Assembly (NCBI GenBank): GCA_002344125.1
Contig: DDTQ01000011.1
Coordinates: 579,245-643,244 of the forward strand
Length of the DNA stretch: 64,000 nucleotides
Origin: Ignavibacteria bacterium UBA2360
Lineage (GTDB): Bacteria > Bacteroidota > Ignavibacteria > Tepidaquicellales > OLB5
Direction: 5' to 3'
In this document: positions 17,360-24,709 of the stretch, in pieces
Layout: each line of letters begins with the position of its first letter
Numbering within the stretch: position 1 is the first letter of the stretch
Made by a program: the position numbers and the translations under genes
Notes under the pieces: model-generated
What the model saw: only the letters and a program-made list of their open reading frames with translations
Told to the model about the DNA's origin: nothing
Database searches by the model: none

Positions 17360-18499
17360 ATGAATGAACCTTCCACAAATAAAACAACACTTTCAGAAAT
17401 AGCGCGGCTATTTCTTAAACTTGGTATAACCGGTTTCGGGGGACCCGCCGCGCATATATCCATGATGCGGCATGAAGTAGTGCTGAAAAAAAAGTGGATG
17501 ACCGAGGAGCATTTTCTGGATCTTGTAGGCGCAACGAATCTTATACCCGGACCCAACAGCACAGAAATGGCTATTCACATCGGCAGGGAAAAAGGCGGCT
17601 GGAAAGGGTTATTGATAGCGGGCGCATGTTTTATCATTCCCGCAGTGGTTATTACGGCAGTAATTGCCTGGTTCTACAGGTTATACGGAGCGCTGCCGGA
17701 GGTTCAGAGTTTTATCTTCGGTATAAAGCCCGCAATTATTGCTATTATAATAGTAAATATTTATCCGCTTGCTGTTAAAGCCGGAAGATCGGCGGTGCTG
17801 GTGATTTTGGGAGTTATTGCCGCCGTATTAAGTCTGCTGGGTTACAATGAGATACTGATAGTCTTTGGAGCGGGATTGATATCATGGATGATATATCTTT
17901 TTACAAGCGGAATAAAGGGAAGCAGGTTCAATTCCATTGCCCCGGTTTTTGCGGCGAATTTTCTGCTGCAAAGCGCGCCGGGAAATCTTTCTTTGTTCTT
18001 AACATTCCTTAAAGTAGGCTCAATTTTGTATGGCAGCGGGTATGTGCTCTTTGCATTTCTTGAAAGCGAATTTGTCGCAACGGGTATATTGACCCAGCAG
18101 CAGCTGGTGGACGCAATAGCCGTGGGACAATTCACCCCGGGTCCCGTGTTTTCGGCTGTGACCTTTATAGGCTGGCAAATTAACGGCATTGAAGGCGCGC
18201 TTGTATCAACACTTGGAATATTTATGCCGTCATTTTTGTTTGTGGCATTCCTTAACCCGCTGGTTAAAAAAATGCGCACTTCAAAAGCGTTCGCGGCGAT
18301 ACTTGACGGAGTAAATGTTGCATCAATTGCGCTGATAGTATCAGTGTGCATCATGTTTGGCAGAGAATCATTTGTTGACTGGCGCGCAATTCTGATAGCC
18401 GCTGTTTGTTTGGCAGTTTGTTTCAGGTTCAAAAAACTTAACACTGCATGGATTGTGCTTGGCGGTTCACTTGCGGGATATTTGCTGTTGCTGCTTTAA
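17360..18499 (+). CDS. chrA: Chromate transporter ChrA (two-domain form)
   Basis: This 379-residue membrane protein has the internal duplication of long-chain CHR transporters. The first half has FLKLGITGFGGPAAHI and GATNLIPGPNSTEMA; the second has FLKVGSILYGSGYVLFAF and AVGQFTPGPVFSA. CHR proteins export chromate by proton exchange, though many homologues have not been tested and may carry other anions. It diverges from crcB, so the two anion-export genes share an intergenic region. Its last 62 bases overlap the end of the convergent NnrS-like gene. Confidence 0.9.
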   Translation: MNEPSTNKTTLSEIARLFLKLGITGFGGPAAHISMMRHEVVLKKKWMTEEHFLDLVGATNLIPGPNSTEMAIHIGREKGGWKGLLIAGACFIIPAVVITAVIAWFYRLYGALPEVQSFIFGIKPAIIAIIIVNIYPLAVKAGRSAVLVILGVIAAVLSLLGYNEILIVFGAGLISWMIYLFTSGIKGSRFNSIAPVFAANFLLQSAPGNLSLFLTFLKVGSILYGSGYVLFAFLESEFVATGILTQQQLVDAIAVGQFTPGPVFSAVTFIGWQINGIEGALVSTLGIFMPSFLFVAFLNPLVKKMRTSKAFAAILDGVNVASIALIVSVCIMFGRESFVDWRAILIAAVCLAVCFRFKKLNTAWIVLGGSLAGYLLLLL

Positions 18500-19553
18500 G
18501 CTTCCGCCTGGCAAGTTTTGCCAATACGATCATATTCGCGAAAAATCCCAGTATAGCTATACCGTTTAACATCCCCGCCCAATGTTTATAAGCGGCAACA
18601 CCAGGAATAAATGTTAGCACTCTGAAGATGAGGGTTAGGTTAAGCAGAATATACCAAATGTAGAGCGTCTTCCCGAAAGGACTAATACCAAGTTTAAGTA
18701 CCGCAGGCAGTATAACCGGGGCGTGCGCGAATATCATCATGAAGACAAATCCCAGGAAAAATGCATGGAGTGATGCATCATAAAATGAACCGAAGTATGC
18801 GCCGAAGGCGAAAAATAATCCGGTAATTACCAGCCAAACATATCCTGTTATAAGCAGAACCCCCGAGTAGAAGCTCTGCCCGGGTTTTTTTAACGAGTGT
18901 TTAGCCATATCAAATTTCAGAAGCCAAACGGCGGAGCCTATCATTGAAACGGCAGAAAGTAAACTTCCAAGATCCGAATGAAAGGGAAGAAAAATACTTA
19001 TTATAAATAAGGAGATCAGGATTATTAAAACAGCCTGTTTTTTGAGTGTATTCTTAAGCAAGATAAACCGTGATAGCTCAAGCCGTTCGCCGGTAATTGT
19101 TAAAAATAAAAACGCTATCCACCACATTACCACCGCAGGATAAAATGTTGAGTTAAACAATATCGCGCTGCCTATCAAGTAGCACATTGCGCCCGCCATC
19201 ATGATAAGTATGTGAATGCCTTTGTGTTTCACGTAAACCATATAATAGATACCGGTTAACCCAGCACCGCCGAGGATAAGTAAAACATACGCTATCTTTG
19301 GCATCGCAAGCAGGAAGAAAACTAAACTCATCCCGTTCAGCATCGGCACGAGAAGAGCTATTTTATTATGGTAACTTACGCTTCGCTCAATGCAAATGAG
19401 TGTTCCCAAAAATGAGCCAACCATTAAAGCGCCGTGTTCACCGGAAGGCAGTGATATCGGCAGATTCCACCCTATGCGGAACCATCCGGAAAATATTCCT
19501 GTAAGCAGGCTTAGAAGCACAAGGGGAAGAATAAATATATTTTTTTTTTTCAT
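18438..19553 (-). CDS. NnrS-like polytopic membrane protein
   Basis: This 371-residue protein has about 12 membrane helices. His-containing motifs GEHGALMVGSFLGT and ASLHAFFLGFVFMMIFAHAP resemble the metal/heme-contacting histidines of NnrS, a membrane protein linked to nitric oxide stress and denitrification in other bacteria. The match is partial, so I call it NnrS-like. An 11-base A-run encodes residues 2-5 directly after the start codon. A perfect AATTGA-N6-TCAATT palindrome lies about 55 bases upstream, which fits FNR/DNR-type control. The 3' end overlaps chrA. Confidence 0.55.
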   Translation of the reverse strand: MKKKNIFILPLVLLSLLTGIFSGWFRIGWNLPISLPSGEHGALMVGSFLGTLICIERSVSYHNKIALLVPMLNGMSLVFFLLAMPKIAYVLLILGGAGLTGIYYMVYVKHKGIHILIMMAGAMCYLIGSAILFNSTFYPAVVMWWIAFLFLTITGERLELSRFILLKNTLKKQAVLIILISLFIISIFLPFHSDLGSLLSAVSMIGSAVWLLKFDMAKHSLKKPGQSFYSGVLLITGYVWLVITGLFFAFGAYFGSFYDASLHAFFLGFVFMMIFAHAPVILPAVLKLGISPFGKTLYIWYILLNLTLIFRVLTFIPGVAAYKHWAGMLNGIAILGFFANMIVLAKLARRKLKAATANIPQVNRQAQSMQC

Positions 19554-19578
19554 GTGAGCTGTATGATTTTTTACTAAA

Positions 19579-19586
19579 CAAAATTA
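19579..19586 (-). promoter_or_regulatory. Candidate -7 promoter element for the NnrS-like gene
   Basis: On the minus strand this reads TAATTTTG (TAnnTTTG), with ATTG 19 bases upstream (19606-19609), inside the FNR-type palindrome. The transcription start would fall near 19573, placing the palindrome centre about 42 bases upstream, the usual position for class II activation by FNR/CRP proteins. The exact start is inferred. Confidence 0.4.
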
Positions 19587-19606
19587 TGAACAATATATTA
19601 CAGTTC

Positions 19607-19624
19607 AATTGACTTATATCAATT
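19607..19624. promoter_or_regulatory. FNR/DNR-type palindrome between the NnrS-like and doxX genes
   Basis: AATTGA-CTTATA-TCAATT is a perfect 6-bp dyad. The core TTGAC-TTAT-ATCAA matches the FNR consensus TTGAT-N4-ATCAA at 9 of 10 positions. It lies between divergent genes, about 55 bases from the NnrS-like start and 117 bases from the DoxX start. Confidence 0.6.
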
Positions 19625-19740
19625 TAAAAAAGCGCGAAAAATAAGGTATTAAGGGATATAAATCATAGATCACACAAATAATTGTCATTTTAATGAGGAG
19701 TTCTTAAGGTTATTTTTGAAATGAAAGGGGGGATCATATC

Positions 19741-20175
19741 ATGTACTTTTTTCATAATATAGATGTATGGTCAGAAAAGCATCATCCGCTCTGGCTTGAT
19801 CTTTTCCGTGTATTGCTTGGTACAGTACTTGTATGGCAGGCAGTTTATTTTATTATAAACAAAGACGCAATAGTTCAGATTGTTGACCAGTATGGTTTCG
19901 GATTTTATACCATGAGTGCGGCTCACGGTATTATTGGGATACATCTGGTTGGGGGAGTATTGATATTCTTCGGACTTCTTACCAGGTTAGCCGCCGCGAT
20001 CCAAATACCTGTTTTGTTTTGTAACATTGTTTTTATAGTTTTTCCGAACGGGTTTATGTCACTCAGGTCAGAAGCTGAACTGACAATAATAGTTACAGCG
20101 CTGGTGCTGCTTTTCATTTTTGAAGGCTCGGGGCATTATTCAGTGGATAGTTACCTGAAGAACCACGAAAGGTAA
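19741..20175 (+). CDS. DoxX family membrane protein
   Basis: This 144-residue protein has four membrane helices. DoxX-type features are LDLFRVLLGTVLVWQAVYFI, HLVGGVLIFFGLLTRLAAAIQIPVL (GGVLIFFGLLTR) and the helix after SEAELTIIVTALVLLF. A strong ribosome-binding site (AAAGGGGGG) precedes the ATG. The DoxX family is broad and linked to respiratory or redox functions; no precise role follows. It diverges from the NnrS-like gene, and both may respond to the FNR-type site between them. Confidence 0.85.
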   Translation: MYFFHNIDVWSEKHHPLWLDLFRVLLGTVLVWQAVYFIINKDAIVQIVDQYGFGFYTMSAAHGIIGIHLVGGVLIFFGLLTRLAAAIQIPVLFCNIVFIVFPNGFMSLRSEAELTIIVTALVLLFIFEGSGHYSVDSYLKNHER

Positions 20176-20221
20176 GGCATTAAATAATTGTAATTATTGT
20201 GTTTCGTTCTGCAGTATTTTT

Positions 20222-20297
20222 CAGCCCCGGGTTCTATCACGGTCTTTTCTAAAGACCCCATTTGCAATGCGCAAATTTGTGAAGTGCTTCGGGGCTG
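20222..20297 (+). ncRNA. Candidate structured RNA element with a multi-branch fold
   Basis: An outer 8-bp helix CAGCCCCG (20222-20229) / CGGGGCTG (20290-20297) encloses two perfect hairpins: GGTCTTT-TCT-AAAGACC (20241-20257) and ATTTGC-AATGC-GCAAAT (20260-20276). The fold is a three-way junction of about 76 bases between doxX and an outer-membrane protein gene. A weak T-rich tract follows, so it may also act as a terminator for doxX. No known family is recognised. Confidence 0.4.
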
Positions 20298-20375
20298 TTT
20301 ACTTTTGTGATATGATATTATAGAGTTGAATCACTTCTATAAAATTGTTAAACTTGCAAAACTTAAGTTTATACA

Positions 20376-21254
20376 ATGATAAAAACCACTGCATTTGTTT
20401 TACTCCTCAACGTATTAATACTTACAGAAAGCTTTTCGCAGTGTTCAGATGCCGGTGTTTGTACAATTGGCAGGCACCAGGTAAATGAATCGGTGATAAA
20501 AAGCAGTCATATATATTTTGGCTTTTATTACGGAACAAGCGGCAAAGACCCTGATATTAACGGGAACACAAACGATATAAGTTACGGTTCAGTAAAGCTG
20601 GAAGCAGATTTAGATCTCAAAAAAGGATTCAGGGTGAACGGATCAATTCCATATTCATTCATCAGCGGACCGCTTGGAGAGAATAACGGTATTGGTGATC
20701 TTGAAGTAGTATTTTCGAAGATGTTCCGGATCAAAAAGAAGCATCTGCTCACGTTTTTCCTTGGGGGAAAGTTCGCAACGGGAAAGGTTAATTCAAGTGA
20801 CTCGCTGCCGCAAAGATATATGCCCGGACTTGGTACCAACGATCTGATAGTAGGCGCGGTTTACACAGGTGTAAACTATTTTTTTGGTGTTGGATATCAG
20901 AAGCCGTTTGGCAGAAGCGCAAATTATATAACCCGACTGAAAAGAGGCGACGATGTATTTTTCCGCGCGGGATTTTTTGAAGAGTTCAGTAAAGTGAGTA
21001 TAAAAGCCGAAGTGCTTACTATTTTAAGACTACAGCCTTCAAACGTGCTAGCAAGTTATAACCCTGAAACCTTCACAAAAATTAACTACAGCAGCGAACC
21101 TCAGGTTAACCTGCTTGGTACAGTGGGCTACAAAGCATCGGATGAAATATCCATAACTGTACAGGCGGCGCTTCCGTTTTTGAAACGTGATTACAATTTT
21201 GACGGATTGAAACGTAAGTTTTCTGTGGGCGCAATGGTTTCGTATAATTTCTGA
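20376..21254 (+). CDS. Predicted outer-membrane beta-barrel protein
   Basis: This 292-residue protein has a Sec signal peptide (about 1-21, ending ESFSQC). The mature chain is rich in alternating hydrophobic/polar strands and ends in VGAMVSYNF, with a terminal aromatic residue as in outer-membrane barrels. Stretches such as GIGDLEVVF, GGKFATGK and VGAVYTGVNYFFGVGYQ resemble the MetA-pathway/transporter-like barrel family often seen in Bacteroidota, but I am not certain of the family. An N-terminal pair of Cys (CSDAGVC) is notable. The ligand is unknown. Confidence 0.65.
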   Translation: MIKTTAFVLLLNVLILTESFSQCSDAGVCTIGRHQVNESVIKSSHIYFGFYYGTSGKDPDINGNTNDISYGSVKLEADLDLKKGFRVNGSIPYSFISGPLGENNGIGDLEVVFSKMFRIKKKHLLTFFLGGKFATGKVNSSDSLPQRYMPGLGTNDLIVGAVYTGVNYFFGVGYQKPFGRSANYITRLKRGDDVFFRAGFFEEFSKVSIKAEVLTILRLQPSNVLASYNPETFTKINYSSEPQVNLLGTVGYKASDEISITVQAALPFLKRDYNFDGLKRKFSVGAMVSYNF

Positions 21255-21353
21255 CGTACAGAAAGACAGTAATATTAAGAAGTTTTTTTATTATAGTTTT
21301 TGCAATTCTTTTAAAATAAATTCGCTTTATATTGTGACAATTAGATCAAAATT

Positions 21354-21566
21354 ATGAAAGAAACAGAAGTGATTTTTGTGGTTGAAGAATCCAATGAGGG
21401 CGGTTATGAGGCAAGAGCTCTAAATCATTCAATTTTCACAGAAGCGGATGATCCGGATATGCTTAAAGCCAATATCATAGATGCCGTAAAATGTCATTTT
21501 GATGAAGCAAATATTCCATCTGTTATACGGCTTCATTTTGTTAGAGAAGAATTGATCGCTGTATGA
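21354..21566 (+). CDS. HicB-like antitoxin (short form)
   Basis: This 70-residue protein has a partial RNase H-like HicB fold: EVIFVVEESNEGGYEARAL followed by IFTEADDPDMLKANIIDAV, which is the HicB pattern of a strand pair, a Gly-Gly turn and a helix. There is no C-terminal DNA-binding domain, as in other short HicB-type partners. It overlaps the HicA-like gene by 4 bases (ATGA), so the two are translationally coupled. It should bind and neutralise the toxin. The gene order is antitoxin first, the reverse of classic hicAB. Confidence 0.85.
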   Translation: MKETEVIFVVEESNEGGYEARALNHSIFTEADDPDMLKANIIDAVKCHFDEANIPSVIRLHFVREELIAV

Positions 21567-21808
21567 AGATACCAAGAGACCTTAATGCGATTCAGTTTAT
21601 AAAGTTGCTTGGCAGCTTAAACTACGAAGAAACCCGACAATCCGGCAGTCATAAAAGACTGACAAGGAAAACTTCTGTGTCTGAGCATCACATTACCATA
21701 CCAAATCACGATCCTATTAAGTTAGGAACATTAAATAACATTTTGAACGATATTTCTTTACATTTGAATATTTCTAAGAAAGATCTATTAGAAAAACTCT
21801 TTGGTTGA
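21563..21808 (+). CDS. hicA: HicA-like toxin (mRNA interferase)
   Basis: This 81-residue protein has the dsRBD-like HicA fold. The motif RQSGSHKRLTRK includes the conserved catalytic His (His30, in GSH), and HHITIPNHDPIKLGTLNNIL is the usual continuation. HicA toxins cleave mRNA independently of or on ribosomes. At the C-terminus the chain runs on with LHLNISKKDLLEKLFG, slightly longer than minimal HicA. It overlaps the HicB-like gene by ATGA and precedes the DUF1287 lipoprotein by 23 bases on the same strand. All core residues look intact, so activity is plausible. Confidence 0.9.
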   Translation: MKIPRDLNAIQFIKLLGSLNYEETRQSGSHKRLTRKTSVSEHHITIPNHDPIKLGTLNNILNDISLHLNISKKDLLEKLFG

Positions 21809-21831
21809 ACCAAAGAACAATCATCGTTTCT

Positions 21832-22527
21832 ATGAAACTAATTTTACTTCTAATATCTATTGTGTTCATTTTCTCCTGCTCAAAGCAGGAAGTAAAATCA
21901 GATAACACAAACAAAACAGTAAATAAAACTGACTCCACCCTTTTAAATAAAACCACATTAACAGAAAATCAGAAAAAGGTTTTGGATGGCGCTAAGAAAT
22001 GCCTTGAGGCGAAGTTCAGCTATGATATGACAATGGGCTATTATGTATGCACATACAAAGATGGCGAAAATACGGGTTCCAGAGTTTTCCCCGGGGGTGA
22101 TGTTGCGCCGGATATGGGCGTATGCACTGATGTAATCGTCCGCGCGCTGCGCTGGGGCGGGGTTTGTGACCTGCAGGAAGAAATTAATAATGACCTTAAG
22201 GCAAACTGGAGCGACTACCCTATGAAGAGATGGTCAGCCAAAAAACCCGACCCCAATATTGATCAGCGCAGAGTACCTGTGCAAATGGTTTGGTTTGAAA
22301 AGTACTGGCAGGAAATAAATCCTGAAAAAGAAAGCGACTTTCAGCCTGGTGATGTTGTAGCCTGGGATATGAATGGCGACGGATGGGGGGATCATATCGG
22401 GATAGTATCGGATAAAATAGTCAACGGCGTTCCGTATTTAATCCACAACTTCCCTGACCCGGGTTATGTTGCCGAAGAGGATGTGCTGCATGAGTGGAAT
22501 ATTCTTGGGGTTTACAGGGTAAAGTAG
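21832..22527 (+). CDS. DUF1287 lipoprotein (NlpC/P60-like fold)
   Basis: I start at the ATG at 21832, which gives a lipoprotein signal with Cys16 (FIFSC|SKQE), 231 residues in all. The DUF1287 domain (about 50-230) has PGGDVAPDMGVCTDVIVRAL with Cys98, NIDQRRVP, GDVVAWDM, WGDHIGIVS with His188, and LIHNFPDPG with His205. The Cys-His-His arrangement suggests an NlpC/P60-type papain-like hydrolase, perhaps acting on peptidoglycan, but the family is uncharacterised. The N-terminal 50 residues form a Lys/Asn/Thr-rich linker. The lipobox sequence CSKQ recurs in two lipoproteins near 33-34 kb. Confidence 0.82.
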   Translation: MKLILLLISIVFIFSCSKQEVKSDNTNKTVNKTDSTLLNKTTLTENQKKVLDGAKKCLEAKFSYDMTMGYYVCTYKDGENTGSRVFPGGDVAPDMGVCTDVIVRALRWGGVCDLQEEINNDLKANWSDYPMKRWSAKKPDPNIDQRRVPVQMVWFEKYWQEINPEKESDFQPGDVVAWDMNGDGWGDHIGIVSDKIVNGVPYLIHNFPDPGYVAEEDVLHEWNILGVYRVK

Positions 22528-22633
22528 TGAAATAATGAGTTGGTGTAAATGTGAAAGGGCAAAAAGAGCATGTTTTATGATAAACTTATTTAAATAAAAA
22601 ATTTACTGGCTTCAAAAATGAAACATTAGTTAT

Positions 22634-22641
22634 TATATTTG
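22634..22641 (+). promoter_or_regulatory. Candidate -7 promoter element (TATATTTG)
   Basis: TATATTTG matches TAnnTTTG and lies about 30 bases upstream of the ATG at 22672. No TTTG is seen at the expected upstream distance. Confidence 0.35.
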
Positions 22642-22671
22642 TAGAGTCTTACACAGTTTATCTAATATGAA

Positions 22672-24705
22672 ATGAACACATTTCTCACAACTATAACCGC
22701 CCTATTTTTTATTTCGTTAAATATTTTTTCTCAATGGGAACAGACTTCTTCCGGGATGAACGGAGGCGAAGTTTTTGCATTGATGGTAAAAGACAATGTA
22801 ATTTATGCAGCCTGCGATCCAATAAACGGTAGCGGTGCAGGAAATGTTTACAGATCTACCAATAACGGGCTTGAGTGGTTATTCTCGAGAGTTGGAAATT
22901 TCAGGATAAAATCTTTAGCAGAAAAAGATAATATTATTTTTGCCGGTACCCTTTACGACAGCATGTATCAATCAACAGATAATGGAATCAGCTGGACAAA
23001 AAACTCATTAAACGCTGTATCCATTTGGTCAATTGCTGTTATGGGTAATAAATTAATTGCTACAGGTACTTACGGTACATATATATCAACAAATAACGGT
23101 GGCAACTGGAATATAAACACCAAATTTACCGGCAGAATATTAAAAGTATCAGGTAATAAAATATTTGCAGGTGGTAACAACGGAGTATACAACTCGCTTG
23201 ATAGCGGACAAACCTGGAATCATATTTTTTCGATTAACTTTCCTGTTGAGGGGTTGGATATCAAAGATAACTATATCTATGCAGGAAGCTATGGCGGCAT
23301 TTATCGTTCCACAAACTTTGGGTTGAATTGGGGAATATCAGGTATTAACTGGACACTAATTCCTGCGGTAATCTCAAAGGATAATTTCCTTTTAACTGGT
23401 ACGGGAGGTTTCGGAATCTGGAGATCAACGAATTATGGTTCAACATACAACCAAACTAATATAACGGATGTTTCGGCTTATGCATTTGCTTTGAAAGGTA
23501 ACAATCTTTTCGCGGGTTTTTCGGGTAACGGTGTTTTTGTTTCAACAGATGACGGTGCAAGTTGGGTCCAAACCGAACTTCACAACTTAAGAGTTCTTTC
23601 TTTGTTTGAAACTGGAAATGAAATGTATGCGGGTGTTGTAAATAAGGGTGTTTACCATTCATCAAACAATGGATTAAACTGGACTCATAGAAATTTTCAA
23701 TATGAAGATATAAGTGATTTTCTTAGCAATGAAAAAAGAATTTTCGCTGCCACCTTAAACAATGGGTTGTATTATTCTACAAATAACGGAATTAACTGGG
23801 CTCGCAGTACTCTTTCTGCAAATGAAGTCTATTTTATTGATAAGCACGGCAACGATCTTTATGCAGGTACAAGTTCCGGCGGAATTCACCGTTCAACAAA
23901 CAACGGAAGTAACTGGCAAAGGATAGGGCCTAATTTTAATCAAGTTCGCGCACTGAGCGTGCATAATGGGATTATGTTTATTAGTGCAGAAAATACAAAT
24001 CCGGGCTATATAGGCCTGAAATATTCAACAAATATGGGAAGGAGCTGGCTGAATACTGTTTTTGCAGGTCAAAGAGTTTTATCATTACTATCTTATAATA
24101 ACTCTTTGTTTGCAGGTACCGAAGACGGGGGTATTTTCAAAACAACCGATAACGGACTAAGCTGGATAAGTCTTGAAATTGGCAGCACAGATGTAAATTG
24201 TATATTGGATATAAACAACTATTTGATTTGCGGCACTGGAAGGGGTGTATATTATTCCAGTAATTCAGGGACCAACTGGGTATATCTTAATAATGGTTTG
24301 GATAGTCAAAGAGTGTATTCATTAATGGTTTCGGGAAACAATTTATATGCCGGCACAGAATCTAATGCTGTCTGGCGACTGGATATTTCTCAAATTATTG
24401 GCATTAACCAAACTAGTGCTGAAATTCCGATTTCACACAAATTGCATCAGAATTTTCCAAACCCCTTTAACCCCGAAACAAAAATCTCATTTGATATACC
24501 TTCCTTAAGTCCAGATAGCAGAAATGTAGTTTTGTTGATATATGACTCAGGCGGTAAATTAATTCAAAAAGCAGTAGACCAGAGACTGAACCCCGGAACA
24601 TATTCAGTTAGTTTTGATGGAAGTAATTTTGCAAGCGGAGTATATTTTTATTCTCTGATAACAGGTAGTTTCAAACATTCGAAGAAGATGATCCTAATCA
24701 AATAG
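22672..24705 (+). CDS. Secreted beta-propeller protein with T9SS sorting domain
   Basis: This 677-residue protein begins with a signal peptide (1-20, ending NIFSQ) and continues with about a dozen repeats of the form YRSTNNGLNW / ISTNNGGNW / GTEDGGIFKTTDNGLSW. These are sortilin/BNR-type propeller repeats spaced by about 40 residues. The last 85 or so residues form a T9SS type A sorting domain, with the linker NFPNPFNPET, then VVLLIYDSGGKLIQ and the terminal SGVYFYSLITGSFKHSKKMILIK region (SGVYFYSL, KKMILIK). It should be exported by the type IX system and released or surface-attached. The repeats suggest a binding or adhesive scaffold. No enzymatic motif seen. Confidence 0.88.
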   Translation: MNTFLTTITALFFISLNIFSQWEQTSSGMNGGEVFALMVKDNVIYAACDPINGSGAGNVYRSTNNGLEWLFSRVGNFRIKSLAEKDNIIFAGTLYDSMYQSTDNGISWTKNSLNAVSIWSIAVMGNKLIATGTYGTYISTNNGGNWNINTKFTGRILKVSGNKIFAGGNNGVYNSLDSGQTWNHIFSINFPVEGLDIKDNYIYAGSYGGIYRSTNFGLNWGISGINWTLIPAVISKDNFLLTGTGGFGIWRSTNYGSTYNQTNITDVSAYAFALKGNNLFAGFSGNGVFVSTDDGASWVQTELHNLRVLSLFETGNEMYAGVVNKGVYHSSNNGLNWTHRNFQYEDISDFLSNEKRIFAATLNNGLYYSTNNGINWARSTLSANEVYFIDKHGNDLYAGTSSGGIHRSTNNGSNWQRIGPNFNQVRALSVHNGIMFISAENTNPGYIGLKYSTNMGRSWLNTVFAGQRVLSLLSYNNSLFAGTEDGGIFKTTDNGLSWISLEIGSTDVNCILDINNYLICGTGRGVYYSSNSGTNWVYLNNGLDSQRVYSLMVSGNNLYAGTESNAVWRLDISQIIGINQTSAEIPISHKLHQNFPNPFNPETKISFDIPSLSPDSRNVVLLIYDSGGKLIQKAVDQRLNPGTYSVSFDGSNFASGVYFYSLITGSFKHSKKMILIK

Positions 24706-24709
24706 TCTT

